From NCBI RefSeq assembly GCF_014529535.1, contig NW_023503616.1, positions 5,690,584 to 5,754,583 of the forward strand: 64,000 nucleotides of DNA, given 5' to 3'. The position numbers and the translations under genes were made by a program. The notes beneath the pieces are model-generated. The model was not told the origin of the DNA and ran no database searches. It was given only the letters and a program-made list of their open reading frames with translations. This DNA is from Bradysia coprophila. Taxonomy: Eukaryota > Arthropoda > Insecta > Diptera > Sciaridae. This document shows, in pieces, positions 10,901 to 21,272 of this stretch (position 1 is its first letter; each line of letters opens with the position of its first letter).

Positions 10901-13428
10901 CAAATTGAACTATCAAAAGCGAACGTATTATACCAGTGTTAATTATCATGTCGGATGGAGGGCCGGATGAAAATCCGCGTTACGAGAAAGTTATCACAGT
11001 AGCAGTTCACCACTTCATAAAACGTGACTTGGATGCTCTATTCATTGGTACTAACGCACCTGGCCGAAGCTGCTTCAACCGTGTCGAGCGACGGATGGCC
11101 CCGTTAAGCAGAGATTTATGCGGATTAGTGTTGCCGCACGATGAATTCGGAAATCATTTGAATAGTCAAAATGAGACTATTGACATCGAACTTGAAATGA
11201 AAAACTTTGCCAAAGCTGGCGAGATTCTAGCTGAGGTGTGGAGTGAAAATATGATCGATAAATATCCGACTGTGGCACATTTTGTAAGTGAAACAGAATC
11301 TGAGTTGGCAGAAGACTTGATGGTAAGGGATTGCTCCTGGTGGGACACGCACATCGAATTCGGTCAATATTTACTTCAAATTGTCAAATGTGATGATCGG
11401 AATTGCTGCAAACCGAGACGAAGTTCTTTGTTCACGACATTAAAGAACGGCAAAATTCCTCCACCTTTACCATTGAACAACATTGAAGGCGGATTGAAAC
11501 TTCCTGTTTGTCACTACGAAAAGCTGAAAGTCGATCAATTTGCTCCACTTTTTCTGAATTGTGTTTTAAAAAAGGAATTCCAAATCAAAAGTTTCGATGC
11601 ATTTTGTCCTTCTGTTCAATCGAAAATACAGAATCGGACCTGTAGCGTTTGTGCTAAGTATTTCAGTGCTACGAAATACTTAACGGAACACAAAAAAATA
11701 CATAAAAAGGACGGAAAGAATGCGAAAAATTTGAATAAAAACGAAAACCAGCGCGAGAACGAAACTGTAATCAGAAAATTGCGACCGAAGCGTATTGCTG
11801 CTGTTCGAGCGCGGGAAGCCCTGGCAATTATAAACTACGACGATGAAATGGAAGACGCTGAATGGCATCGAAAGGAAGATCTAGACCTGGATGGTCTTGA
11901 TATTCCTCAAGAAGAGACAACAAACGGGAATATTGTTATGCCTGTCGAAACTTGCTTGTACAACGAGTGGTCGGAAGATGTGTAAATTGTGTTTTGTGGA
12001 AGATGTGTTTTTATTAAATAAAATTTTGATTTGAATCAATTTCGAATTTTTTGTGGACGTCCTTCAGGGGGGGAGGGGGTATGGTAAATCGGACATATTG
12101 TGACAGGGGGGGAGGGGGTATCAAAAAATTCATAAAAATCGCGGACGTCCTTTATGGACGTTCCCATACATGTATTGGTGTAAAATTATACGAAATGTGT
12201 ATCTTATACAAACTGATGTTGGGACCACATTTCGTCGTACAAACTTCCTCTCTAGGTATAATTACTCTAAGATTCAAAGTCAGCGAAACGTGTTTGATAA
12301 ACACATCGTGTGACAAAAACATTCACTTTCGTAACCTGTTGCATTAGTTATTTATACAACCGACTGATAAATGCTTTTTTAGACACTAGATGTGTAGATT
12401 GTGACTCGAGGCCGTAGCACATCGTGTGCCTAAAAACGCATTGATCATCGAGTTGTATACAACGTTTTTCGCAATAAAAGCAACGGAAAGTCCCACTTTT
12501 CGTCACTTGTTGCGAAAATAACATTATGCAATTTCGACGACAAAGACAATACCTTTGTATCGAAAACAATTCAAAGGCAAGCTGTACAGTGCATACATAC
12601 TGTTTGAGATTTGAAATAAAAGACTTCTATTTGGGACTTGTGTCCCGTGAAACTTACTCTTATTGAATGCGAAGTTTCATACAAATTATTTAAAGGGTCC
12701 TATTCTCGGGAATCCTAGATCTTCAATAAATTAACCTTCTATTTTTCATACATGTTCACAGTGATTTTTCATCGTCAAGTGTTCCGATATGGAACAATAT
12801 TTTCTTTTATACGTTAAGGTCATTTATGTGCGTACATATCACGTATGACTGTAGTAAACTCATCGTCTAGAATGCGTTTTGATTGTATATTTATATTATA
12901 CAAAGAGAATGTGTTTGTTGATCAGCTGGTGAAGTTCAGCTGTTGCTGATTCTGCACAAGCTTTAGGTTTAATGAATGTAGTAGAAAAACTGAAAAACAA
13001 TAATTTGGCTACATAAATGTCTTCAAGCCTTTTTTGTTAGAGGTGATAACATTAGGTGTTTTGCTTTTTTACAATTTGATCCATTTGATGTTGAAATGGC
13101 ATGTACAACTGCCCTGAAAGAAAAGCTTAAAACCCGCTGGCTGAGTTCAGTAAAAACTTGTTAATTAAGTGTGAAAATTGTAAACGTTTTTTTTTTCGTT
13201 TTTCTTTAGACTAAAAGTCCGTCGGACACCACACAAGAATATCGGCACTTACCGGTTACACCTAAAACATCTTTAACAGGAAGCACACATGGTTCTCATT
13301 CAGCGAATTCAAATGATTATCCACATCTGGAATATCCTCCCACATTCGAGCCTCAGACATATTCTTTAAGCGATCCGAACACCAGTTTGACAATGCTACG
13401 ACGACGGAACAACAATCAAAATAAATAG
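1979..13428 (+). CDS. cnk: Connector enhancer of KSR (CNK) scaffold protein
   Basis: Multidomain scaffold that links Ras, KSR and Raf at the membrane. Exons by splice signals and phase: 1979-2036, 2151-2507, 2567-2670, 2733-2896, 2985-4084, 4200-6628, 13210-13428; 1476 codons, near the usual length of fly CNK. Order: N-terminal SAM domain (starting MAYINVAEW, split by intron 1), CRIC region, PDZ domain at about residues 207-290 (KIEEGDEIVQVNYQTVVGW), a polyproline stretch near 606 (KTPPVPPRPTRP), a PH domain at about 745-843 and a long Ser/Lys-rich tail. The ATG at 1979 is chosen because it begins the conserved SAM start; an in-frame GTG lies just before it. Intron 1 (2037-2150) is 114 bp, stop-free and in frame, so retention would add 38 residues inside SAM. 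The last intron is 6.6 kb and carries a kinase gene and a transposon. Confidence 0.93.
6629..8582. other. First part of the long last cnk intron
   Basis: Intronic, non-coding. It contains several GTCCTCTTTT words around 7090-7130 and 7413-7445, likely relics of a small repeat, and a short tandem repeat at 8376-8488. The donor at 6629 (GTGAGT) is strong. No other gene is seen. Confidence 0.6.
8376..8488. repeat. Imperfect tandem duplication, about 52 bp unit
   Basis: Two head-to-tail copies, 8376-8427 and 8428-8488. Each starts TTCCACTGTTATAAAATG and continues with GAAGTTCTCAGAAA. The second copy is slightly longer and more diverged at its end. Confidence 0.7.
8583..9803 (-). CDS. Intronless LAMMER/CLK-like protein kinase nested in cnk
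   Basis: A 406-residue dual-specificity kinase of the CLK/Doa (LAMMER) family; family members phosphorylate SR splicing factors in the nucleus. Visible motifs: Gly loop LGEGSFGRV (85-93), Lys in AALKVV (108), Glu in MAEI (123), catalytic HTDLKPEN (203-210), DFG (242-244), RPPEVIL activation-segment end (263-269) and QLAMMEKIIGKIP (304-316), the signature motif of the family. A basic AKRRR at 46-50 could act as a nuclear signal. The catalytic residues are all present, so it should be active. Divergences are LAMMEK in place of LAMMER and DFGQV in place of the usual DFGSA. It is a single exon inside an intron of cnk on the opposite strand, which suggests a retroposed copy of a multi-exon Doa/CLK gene. 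It is shorter at the N terminus than many CLKs. Confidence 0.9.
   Translation of the reverse strand: MSKRLCIKDSRIESEFNSELEIMQNDSEWEVTSGNESDDFEFENIAKRRRMQHRVESEEIDTDETGHIKWHPGQKLKSYEIKNVLGEGSFGRVLRVKNVNTGQHAALKVVKDEQDKRKSAMAEIIALTVISCRDPLRKSFCINMLSWFHCGGHVCIAFPLLGCSVFDFIKDNDFEPFSMEEVRHISFQLCSAVLFLHNNGLIHTDLKPENMLFVDSSFTTVFCEKRNVELKRLKCTNIRLGDFGQVTRDNDYHQPLITTVYYRPPEVILRLGWTNTCDIWSIGCILLELHIGDLLFPAEESDEQLAMMEKIIGKIPSEMTKVSNTSYFKNGVLNWNWDEAEKDSIEHCRPLEDFRMDDCAEVDDLFDVIRKMLVHEPSHRILLDEALSMPFFETLPASKRMPNSRP
9804..10783. other. cnk intron between the kinase gene and the transposon
   Basis: No gene is recognised. It includes the upstream region of the minus-strand kinase gene (9804 onward). The open frame at 9912-10190 looks like chance. 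Confidence 0.5.
10948..11985 (+). CDS. Truncated transposon-encoded protein with C2H2-like finger
   Basis: A 345-residue frame inside the transposon. It begins MSDGGPDENPRY and includes NAPGRSCFNRVERRMAPLS, and it ends with a zinc-finger-like CSVCAKYF..H..IH (about residues 230-252) and an acidic tail. I recall this conserved block from the C-terminal half of uncharacterised, transposase-like proteins that are repeated in arthropod and cnidarian genomes; the acidic DGGPDENPR would suit a catalytic Asp of a DDE-type nuclease, but that is inference. The open frame continues about ten codons upstream of the ATG with hydrophobic residues (IIPVLIIM) that look like the preceding strand, then meets a TGA. 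So the N-terminal part is missing and the protein is probably not a functional transposase. An AATAAA lies 30 bp after the stop. Confidence 0.75.
   Translation: MSDGGPDENPRYEKVITVAVHHFIKRDLDALFIGTNAPGRSCFNRVERRMAPLSRDLCGLVLPHDEFGNHLNSQNETIDIELEMKNFAKAGEILAEVWSENMIDKYPTVAHFVSETESELAEDLMVRDCSWWDTHIEFGQYLLQIVKCDDRNCCKPRRSSLFTTLKNGKIPPPLPLNNIEGGLKLPVCHYEKLKVDQFAPLFLNCVLKKEFQIKSFDAFCPSVQSKIQNRTCSVCAKYFSATKYLTEHKKIHKKDGKNAKNLNKNENQRENETVIRKLRPKRIAAVRAREALAIINYDDEMEDAEWHRKEDLDLDGLDIPQEETTNGNIVMPVETCLYNEWSEDV
12017..12022 (+). terminator. Poly(A) signal of the transposon gene
   Basis: AATAAA about 30 bp after the stop codon at 11985, inside the transposon. Confidence 0.6.
12065..12121. repeat. Subterminal G-rich direct repeats of the transposon
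   Basis: Two copies of CAGGGGGGGAGGGGGTAT (12065-12082 and 12104-12121), followed by a GGACGTCCTTTATGGACG word that echoes GGACGTCCTT just before the first copy. Subterminal repeats of this kind are common transposase-binding sites; that role is inferred. Confidence 0.6.
12272..13209. other. End of the last cnk intron
   Basis: Non-coding. At about 12363-12455 there is a weak inverted repeat (GATAAATGC...TTTAGACAC against GTGCCTAAAAACGCATT), with a related sequence at 45164-45235. The acceptor is a polypyrimidine stretch ending TTTCTTTAG at 13209. Confidence 0.5.
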
Positions 13429-13480
13429 ATCTACTCGGCACAGCGAAATTAGTTGGAATTGAGGAAATATATTTATTATT

Positions 13481-13486
13481 AATAAA
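13481..13486 (+). terminator. cnk: Poly(A) signal of cnk
   Basis: AATAAA 53 bp after the cnk stop codon at 13426-13428. Confidence 0.6.
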
Positions 13487-13809
13487 ATCACGTTATGGAA
13501 TACTCACAAGCTACCTATACTGTATTAGATCATTGATGAGAGGGTCGTGGTTGTTTATGTATTACGATTTTCTTTATTATTATTTTTCATTTTGCTAGAT
13601 TTCATTCCAATTTCGGGTGAATTTATTTAGACATAGACTTCCTTTTAGTGCCTTGTTGTTATTACAATTGAATTATGAATAATTATTTTATTGGGAAATT
13701 AAATCAATTTATTCAACCAAAACGTTTTGCTGTCTACTATCAGTTTTAGATGCAGACGACCAACATATTATCGGTATGGTTATATACCAAATCTGTTACT
13801 TTTTTTGTT

Positions 13810-13865
13810 AAGGCCAGGTTATGCTCGTTTACATCTTTGCGATAGTAAAGAGCCGAACCTGGCCT
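13810..13865. repeat. Short inverted repeat
   Basis: AAGGCCAGGTT at 13810-13820 and its exact reverse complement AACCTGGCCTT at 13855-13865, about 35 bp apart. A third GGCCAGG lies just downstream. It could form a hairpin. Confidence 0.6.
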
Positions 13866-14114
13866 TAATGAAAAAATGGCCAGGTGTTTGATATAATAGT
13901 AGATTATTGAACTGGTCTACTAATGCGTTATTAATTTAATGTTTTTATTGCGTTGGCGTGAATATATCAACATTAAATGCTGTTTTTCAGGGTATACCGA
14001 ACATTAATTCTGTCATAGTGTGCGATGTGCGTGACGTGATTATTATTTATCTAAAGTTTATAAGTCCTACAGGATTATGTCGATAAGTTGATCGTTTGCT
14101 AATAATAATAAGTT

Positions 14115-14179
14115 ATACTCTTCTGCATATTACATGAACACTCGTTACACTCGTGGTTGTGTAATATACAGAAGAGTAT
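14115..14179. repeat. Hairpin with 20-bp arms
   Basis: ATACTCTTCTGCATATTACA at 14115-14134 pairs with TGTAATATACAGAAGAGTAT at 14160-14179, with one mismatch and a 25-base loop. Probably a small MITE. Confidence 0.7.
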
Positions 14180-14319
14180 GAATGCTGAATGCTGGCCATG
14201 TTCCCCGATTTCATATTGTAATATTAGGCATAGAAGAATTAGCGTATACATAGTAGCACATTACGAACTAGCTTCCAAGCTTGACTCGTGGGAGGTTAGC
14301 AGAACGAGCCGAATTTTGT

Positions 14320-14701
14320 TTAACCTGTTACAGACGGCAAGCATATGACCAGTATTATTATCGGGTCTATTACTTCTAGATCAAAGTATTTTTAATCGTT
14401 TGATTTCATAGTCGCCTCGAACCATTTCCCATTTCTCGAACATAAAATACCCTTTACAGTTCTTGTAGCATAAACATTTTTATATATTGAGTGCTTAACC
14501 TGTTCAATATTCATCTGTTATCAATAACGACGACAAAAATAATAACAAGCTCTGGGTAAAATAGTCCCTTATACAGTAAAATGCAAGTTAAAAAATTGAA
14601 GTACAAGATTTGAAATCATCAGATTAAGAATACTTTGATCTATGGAAGTAAGAGATCCGATAATAATACTGGTCATATGCTTGCCGTCTGTAACAGGTTA
14701 A
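14320..14701. repeat. Foldback element, about 90-bp arms
   Basis: The left arm begins TTAACCTGTTACAGACGGCA and the right arm ends with its reverse complement at 14701. Complementarity runs about 90 bp inward through CATATGACCAGTATTATTATC. The central spacer is about 200 bp and non-coding. A related single copy lies at 29081-29209 inside a domeless intron, so this is a dispersed family. Confidence 0.85.
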
Positions 14702-17113
14702 TAACGCATTTAGTAGACTGACTGGTTCTGTATAAAATTATTGTTGTGTTTCATTTTATTCAGTCGATTTTTGAGTAGTCTTTTAATGATATGATGTGAC
14801 GGGAGTGAAGTATCAATCATAAATACAAGTCCTATATATTAAAAGATTTCGACCTGTGGCTCGATTATTCTTTTTAATATTCAGTAAGCGTTTGCTGGTC
14901 ACTGGTTCCAATTTGCACTTTCAATTACCAAATTTCGTACGCACTTTTAGTAAGGGTGTTTTGAAAAACGTGCAACGTGCGAAAGGGGCAAATTTACTAT
15001 TTTCTTCTTGTAAGATGTTAATATAAAAGATCAGTCATCAGTTACATCAGTATTAACGACCAAAAAACACTGCAGTGAGGATTTAAAACAAACGGTATCG
15101 GAATAAAATCAACAAATCTATTATTCAGTAATTTAAATCTATTAGTTCATCTTTGTGTCCCTGTGTTTCATTAACAGTATATTACGTCTTTGTTTGGAAC
15201 TGTTTATTTTGCCAATGCTGGTGTTTGCAACTCGAGCCGAAGGTAAGGAAGAGGTGTCGTACTAAACTTAAATCTAACACAACACTGACCGAACAGTTTA
15301 TAACGATTGTCATCGAAAAACATTATATTAAAAAATTCAATTTCAACTTCACTTTTCTCGTAAAAAAGCAGAAACAAGAGAACGAAAATGGTTAACTATT
15401 CAGTCGGCTGGTATACGATTAGCATTGTAATCGAATATTTTAATAATTTTTGTTCTACAGATTTTTAACAGATTGATAGAAAACCTTTTAAAACATTTGC
15501 TTTATTAGTTTAGTTATTAGAATATTTTATAGACCACATCCACCAGAACTTGTGACTCTCGATAGCGGATGACATAAAGTTTCCTACAAAATTCATATTT
15601 CCCGCTAAATTATAACCTGTTGTTGTAGATAATACAGCATCGCGTTGTGTTCGTTGTGTCAAAAATATCATTCCGGCATTGTTCAGTTGGTAGTAAGTAG
15701 CTTCTTTATACAGTAGTGATTCTTTGCAGAAAATATTATAAAAAATCATTCGGAACTAATAATTTCACCTGCTCTCGTCGATATAAAAACAATTAACTGT
15801 GGACACGGTTCAGATCAATATTAGCCTAATATCAAAGTGTAGATCACCTTAGAAAATAGTGGAAAAAGCATGCACGCAGAAAGGTCGTAAGAACTTGGAT
15901 TCCTGGAAAAATGAAGAGCTACAATGTAAATAAATAAAAAGAAATTCGTAGTTGAATTTGAATGCGAAGTATTTTTGAAATGAGCTAAATTGCTGCCTAA
16001 TAAAGTTAATAAGTAAAGCAATCAAACAACAAACTTTTGAAAAAATCCTTTCAAATTTGCTAATTGTGTGGTTTTGTACATTAATAGCAAAAGGTTGTAC
16101 AGCTCATTCATGAAAATATAAGAAGAAAAAAAATGGTCGAATTTCTCGGAATCAAAATAATGACTTGATGGTGTTATGGTTTTGTTTGTTAGTGCTGTGT
16201 AAAAAACTGACATTTTTTTTATCTGTAGTATCGTTTTACCACTGTTTTTGCTGATAAACGAATTTTGTGATAAAATAATTATTGGTAGTGTGCCTTCAAA
16301 ACTCATAGAGTAGAGTGATTATCTAAAGAAAAAAAGACGAACATTCGTAGAATTTTACGGCCAGTGTTTTCTGGGAAACCATTTCGAAATCGGCTAATCG
16401 TTTTATTTCATGAGAATTAATTTTTGGAACAGAGGTTTTGCGCTGAAATTAAAAATTTAAAGGAAACAATGAATTCGATTGGTAGCGAGATTCGTGCCAT
16501 TTGTGAACATAGTTGAATAGATTTTCGACACGAACAAGTAAAGGATTGGGTGAACTATTTCCGTTTGAAGGAATCTTCTCTACAGCTGCAATCACCGTAA
16601 GTACCGTTTGTCCTTCTATTCACATTATATTTATTTTCTCCTTCCCCAATTCTAAAAATTCTATTTTATTTCTTAAACTTCATTATTTATGAAAAATTTA
16701 GTTTATCTGTTCGCTATGCATAAAAGGTCAAACATTTTATAAAAATTTCGTTAGAAAATCTGGATGAGATTAGGGACCAGGGCCTATTTTCTCGAATATA
16801 ATTTGACAAATTGTTGTAGTTGTTGTGACTGACACAACCATTTTTAGTAAAAAAAACCTTATAGCGAAGCAACACAAATTGTGTCGTTTGTGGCGATTGT
16901 GACGCGATTGGCGCGTTTTTTTTTTCATTGGCTGGTTATTTCAGGGTTTTGCTTTCCTAGTTTGGTCTGTGCTTTCGCCAACTGAATAGCCTGACTTTAC
17001 TAGGGATTTAATATCGGGATATAAAGGAAACAAATTGAGATTGTCACAATAGTCACAATAATATCTCGTCTTATGTTCTCTGCCGGCCGGTAGATGCATA
17101 CGTACTTATATTA

Positions 17114-17515
17114 CAGGGTCAGTTTTTCTCCGTTACTTTTGGAACAAATGTTGCACCTAATTTTTTTTAAATATTTAAAACAGGTTACAATTCTTGCTAA
17201 ACCTCTGTTCAGCACTTTTTCACGCTCAGCCATCGTCATCATAAAATTTCGATTTGCTATGTTTACCTCTTGAAATATCAATAATAAAATAATAATTGGC
17301 CATAATTCAATTAACAAATTCATTAAAAACAAAGTTTTGATTTTCCGTTGAAAGGTGAATTGGTGGCAATAATCCATGAATTCATCAGAGTTTAATTCAT
17401 TTTTGCAAATTTTATATTTAACAAGAATCGGTGTCGCTAATATACGAGGAAATTGTTGCGATAAATAAGAAATGCCACGTGTGATAACGACACTGACCAT
17501 AGCACTGCTATGCAC
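17114..17515 (-). other. Unrecognised open frame with one hydrophobic helix
   Basis: About 130 codons without a stop; the first real ATG is five codons in (MVSVVITRG). One clear hydrophobic segment, LLIELWPIIILLLIF, is followed by a charged, Lys/Arg-rich C terminus. I do not recognise a family. Other minus-strand frames at 16025-16306 and 15513-15749 also have membrane-like segments or a TQRTQRD word faintly reminiscent of insect chemoreceptors, but I could not join them with convincing splice sites. It could be a chemoreceptor relic or chance. Confidence 0.2.
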
Positions 17516-19763
17516 AAACAGTTTCTTTTAATGTCGTTAAGAACCAAAACTGTATAGTCTTTGACTATTAGCCAATACCAAGAATATTTTAATGTTTCTT
17601 GGAGAGCTTACTTATCTTGGAGCGAGATTGTTGATTATTTATAGGGTCAATTCGGAATGTTACAAAATTCCTGGTATGCATAAAATTGTATAAACTCATA
17701 CGCTTTGCGACACAAACATTTATTGTAAAAATGATGATTCGCCATAAGTACGTAACTATTCTTGTCAAGTGTTTTAATTCAGAACAATTTATGGAATGTA
17801 TGATAAGTATCTTCTGTGATTGTCGACTGCCACTTCGAATTTTAATTTTAGTATCTAAATATTTGAGTTACATTTATATCTACCAGTGTTTTTCAACTTT
17901 TTTCCGCTACAAACCAACAATTTGTTGTATTTGAATTTCTTTTATTTGACGCTAATGTATGCAGCACATACACGAATATTTATAAAATTAATTCACAGAA
18001 TAGAATCTCCGTTTGTTTGTTTATTTCAAAGATTCTGCGAATTCAGTCGCATTATGTAAAAAAAAGAGATACTTAGACTGTGACAATTTAGAATCCGTTT
18101 TAGTATTACTAGGATTTTCAGAAGCTGCAGTAAGGTCTTTTTACTTTCGTCCAGATTAGTAAGGTGAGAAATCTAGTACTTCAATTACTGCATTACATCA
18201 ATTAATTTACTTAGACGATTAATTTAATGACTACATTTTGACGAAACCACAGTTATCGATTAAGTATGCAGTTGAATGTATAATTCAATTAAAAGCACTC
18301 GCAATTTTGATGGATTTAATTATATATCCTTCGTTGCCATTTCTTAGAATTTACGATCGATGCCAGGTTGTATTTATGAATTCTTAAACAACCTTTCCAC
18401 GGAACCAGTTTGTATAAAACGCAGCTCATTGTTTTCTTTCATACATATAGCATGTACAATGTACATCACATGCGTGAAATTCACACCAGTTAATTGCACG
18501 AAATTATCCTGAATGGAAATATTTTCACTACGTGCATGATGGTTGAATCAAAACAATTCACCTAAAATGTCGACCGAAATAAATCGGTACAATGAAGTTC
18601 GGAACGTGTTGCTTCATACGTCCGAATTTTTGAATTAATTGAGATTATATTTCTTTGATTAGACTTCCTTTATTCTGGTAAATAGTTGTGGTGAATGATT
18701 TAAATACTAAACCATAGGACGTTGGTATTTCATTCCGTTAGAAAAGAAATACGTGAGACGTACGAAAATAATTGGGAAACAAATATATTTAATAACGAGA
18801 AATAGTTCATGTTGGTAAATTGTACACATGTCTCAAATTAGGCTTTTTGTGACCTCTTTCTAAGCTCGATGTTCTTTATTACCAATTGAAGCCTTTATCG
18901 ATACAAATATCGAAAAAAAATGGTTTTCATCTAGATTTGATTGATACTTTGATCTTATAGCCCTAAAGGTTTTAACTAAGCCTTTTGATATGCTTCTAAG
19001 CACTGTTGACTATTTTAATCTGAAAAACTACCACGATACTACACAGCTTACTGTTACTACAAACCTTTGAAAGACTCATCTTCAGTTCGAAGAAATCATT
19101 TTCCACAAATGAAAAATAAATTTAAAACAAATTAGCAAAACGGCTGTGAATGTAGCACGATTTTTGGTCAATTACCGTACCCATTATATCCAACAATTCT
19201 TGGTACAAATTCATTTTGACTTTCGTAGAGCTAATTTAAATAAAAGTGTCTTTTTATCACGGAGATTATCATTTGTTTACTCCAAGCTCATTCTTAAACG
19301 TATACAATCAAACAAAATACGCAGACGTTATCTACTCTAAATCACCTTCAACATGACATTAGGTATCGGACAGGTACAAAAACGCGTAATTGTTTTGTGG
19401 AATTTGTTCGTTTCTTTCCAACTTTTTCCATAAAACAAATCAGAAAGGTATATCCTCGGGTTTTCCACATTTTACGGTATGTTCTTGTGGAAATCGTATT
19501 GTTTATCGGGTAAGAAGATTATATACTTTGATGCAAGTTTCATGAAAATATTCGCAGTCTCTTGACAAAATTTAGCGTTAAAGTTTTAGGTTTTGCCAAC
19601 ATGTAGTGTACCTATCGAAACCAGGTAATAGCGTGATATTGGTAAATTCAATTACCAAATTTACAAAAAATAAAATTCGGAATTTTTTTTATAATTTTAG
19701 GTAAATTTCAGTAGATTTGGTAAATGAATAGGCACTGGTGCATACTTACAGAAAAACTTGAGC

Positions 19764-19946
19764 ATAGGTTTCTTCCATCGTACGGTAAAAACGAATTTTG
19801 ACAGGCCGAAAACAACCGACCGTCATCCACAGAAAAAAAAATAAGTCAACTTTAACAAATTTGTTCGTTAAAACTTCAAAGTGAGGTCATGTTGGCTTCT
19901 CTGTGGATGACGATTGACATTTTGAACTGCCTTGGAAGAAACCTAT
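19764..19946. repeat. Small MITE, 183 bp
   Basis: Terminal inverted repeats ATAGGTTTCTTCCA (19764-19777) and TGGAAGAAACCTAT (19933-19946), with inner GTCATCCACAG / CTGTGGATGAC words also inverted. The CATCCACAG motif recurs in the 35269-35690 element, so they may be related. Confidence 0.7.
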
Positions 19947-21272
19947 ATGAAGAGTATTCAAAGGTGTTGTTGTTGTAATAGGTTAGTGTGTAGAAGTTAA
20001 GTGAACAGTCAGAACATGTGGCCCAAACTTTACAATTTGAATGGCAGCAAATATTTTATAAAAATTAGATATCTCTCCATTTAAGCAATAACTTCAATTT
20101 ATTTCTTTAATTTCAACGTTTTCGACATAACTTACAATACACATATAAGTGAAACATTAAATGTAAATACAATTCGATTTGAAGCGGTTGAAAATAAATA
20201 ATTTTCAATATAAAAATCTCATCAGAAAATAATTTTTCTTCTTCGCTATTTTGAGGGAAAAAACTCAAAGTCTACATAAAAGGTCTTTTTGTGTAAATAA
20301 ATTTTTGGTTTGACATAAAATGCATAAATTGAACTTAATTTAGTTACGCTGACAACACACGAGTTGTCGAGATCCCAGCAATTCTAATACAAATTCTAAT
20401 ACAAGTTGTTAGTACTAAAAAGTTGATTTTAGTACAAAAGGCTATATCGCACTGAGTGTGATTAATAAAAGGCCGGCACGAATATGGGTGAATTGCTGTA
20501 GGAACGACAATCGCAATATTGTTCGTGTGTTTTCAGCTTTAGTATTTTTCCTCTATTCCTTACTAATAAATTAACTTAAATTTGTGAAAATAGAACGTGG
20601 TCATACAAAAAATAAACTCTTTTTTTCTCAAATACACATAGCAAAATTTTGTACTTAAAGAAAATGTGCCGAGAACATCTTAACATTTAGTAGTAAATTC
20701 GTTAGACTTGAAAAGCGACGGTTTAATGCAATGCAATGTAACTACTCAACTATGACCCGCTCTTGGACATTGAGAATATTTCCTATATATTATTTCATTA
20801 AATATAAGACACTGACTTAAGAGCACTACTCTATCATTAAATTCCGAGAAAAAAACATTCTACAGGCAAGGTCAACCGAATTTGTGTCTGAACTTTCTTC
20901 AGTTGTTTTATCAGCTGATCTACTTATACAGTCACAGTGTTCATCAGTGTCTACACGATTTTACTATTACAACGTGCGTGCATGTGTTTATCAAATCCGC
21001 ATAGACTTATAAGCAAGCAATTTGTTTATATGAGTGGTAAGACAGCTGATGTAAACTTATTCAGAAATTTGATTGACTTTCACTGTATTTAACTGCAGAA
21101 CTGTATATAGTTGAGAACTTTAGACGCTGAACTATAATGTCTTTCGTTAAAATGGTACTTTTGAAATTCTGTAACTCCGGCAGTAATAATTTGAACAAGC
21201 TTTTCTTGAGATTAGTTAGAACAAAACATAAAAATTTGAACTTCGAAACGTTCGTTCCCATGTCATAAGAAT

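Larger units (their letters stand above)
10784..12271 (+). mobile_element. 1.49-kb DNA transposon with TIRs and 8-bp TSD
   Basis: The left end begins CTAAGAGTAATTATACC and the right end is its reverse complement with one mismatch (CTTAGAGTAATTATACC). The repeat continues through CTAGAGAGGAA and, after a diverged gap, through TGGTCCCAACATC. The element is flanked on both sides by the same 8 bases, ATTCAAAG (10776-10783 and 12272-12279), a target-site duplication. An 8-bp duplication occurs in hAT, P and a few other superfamilies, but the terminal sequence is not the canonical hAT CAGGG type, so the superfamily is left open. It carries one open reading frame and G-rich subterminal repeats, and it sits within the last cnk intron in the same orientation as cnk. 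Confidence 0.88.
13429..21272. other. Gene-poor interval with small foldback elements
   Basis: Nearly 8 kb between the cnk 3' end and the CUB-LDLa gene, with no well-supported gene. Contents are hairpins at 13810-13865 and 14115-14179, a foldback at 14320-14701, a MITE at 19764-19946 and weak reading frames at 15513-15749, 16025-16306 and 17114-17515 on the minus strand (described separately). Confidence 0.6.

Noticed and set aside
12348-12569. 73-codon minus-strand frame in the cnk intron
   Set aside because: It overlaps a weak inverted repeat and has no protein-like pattern.
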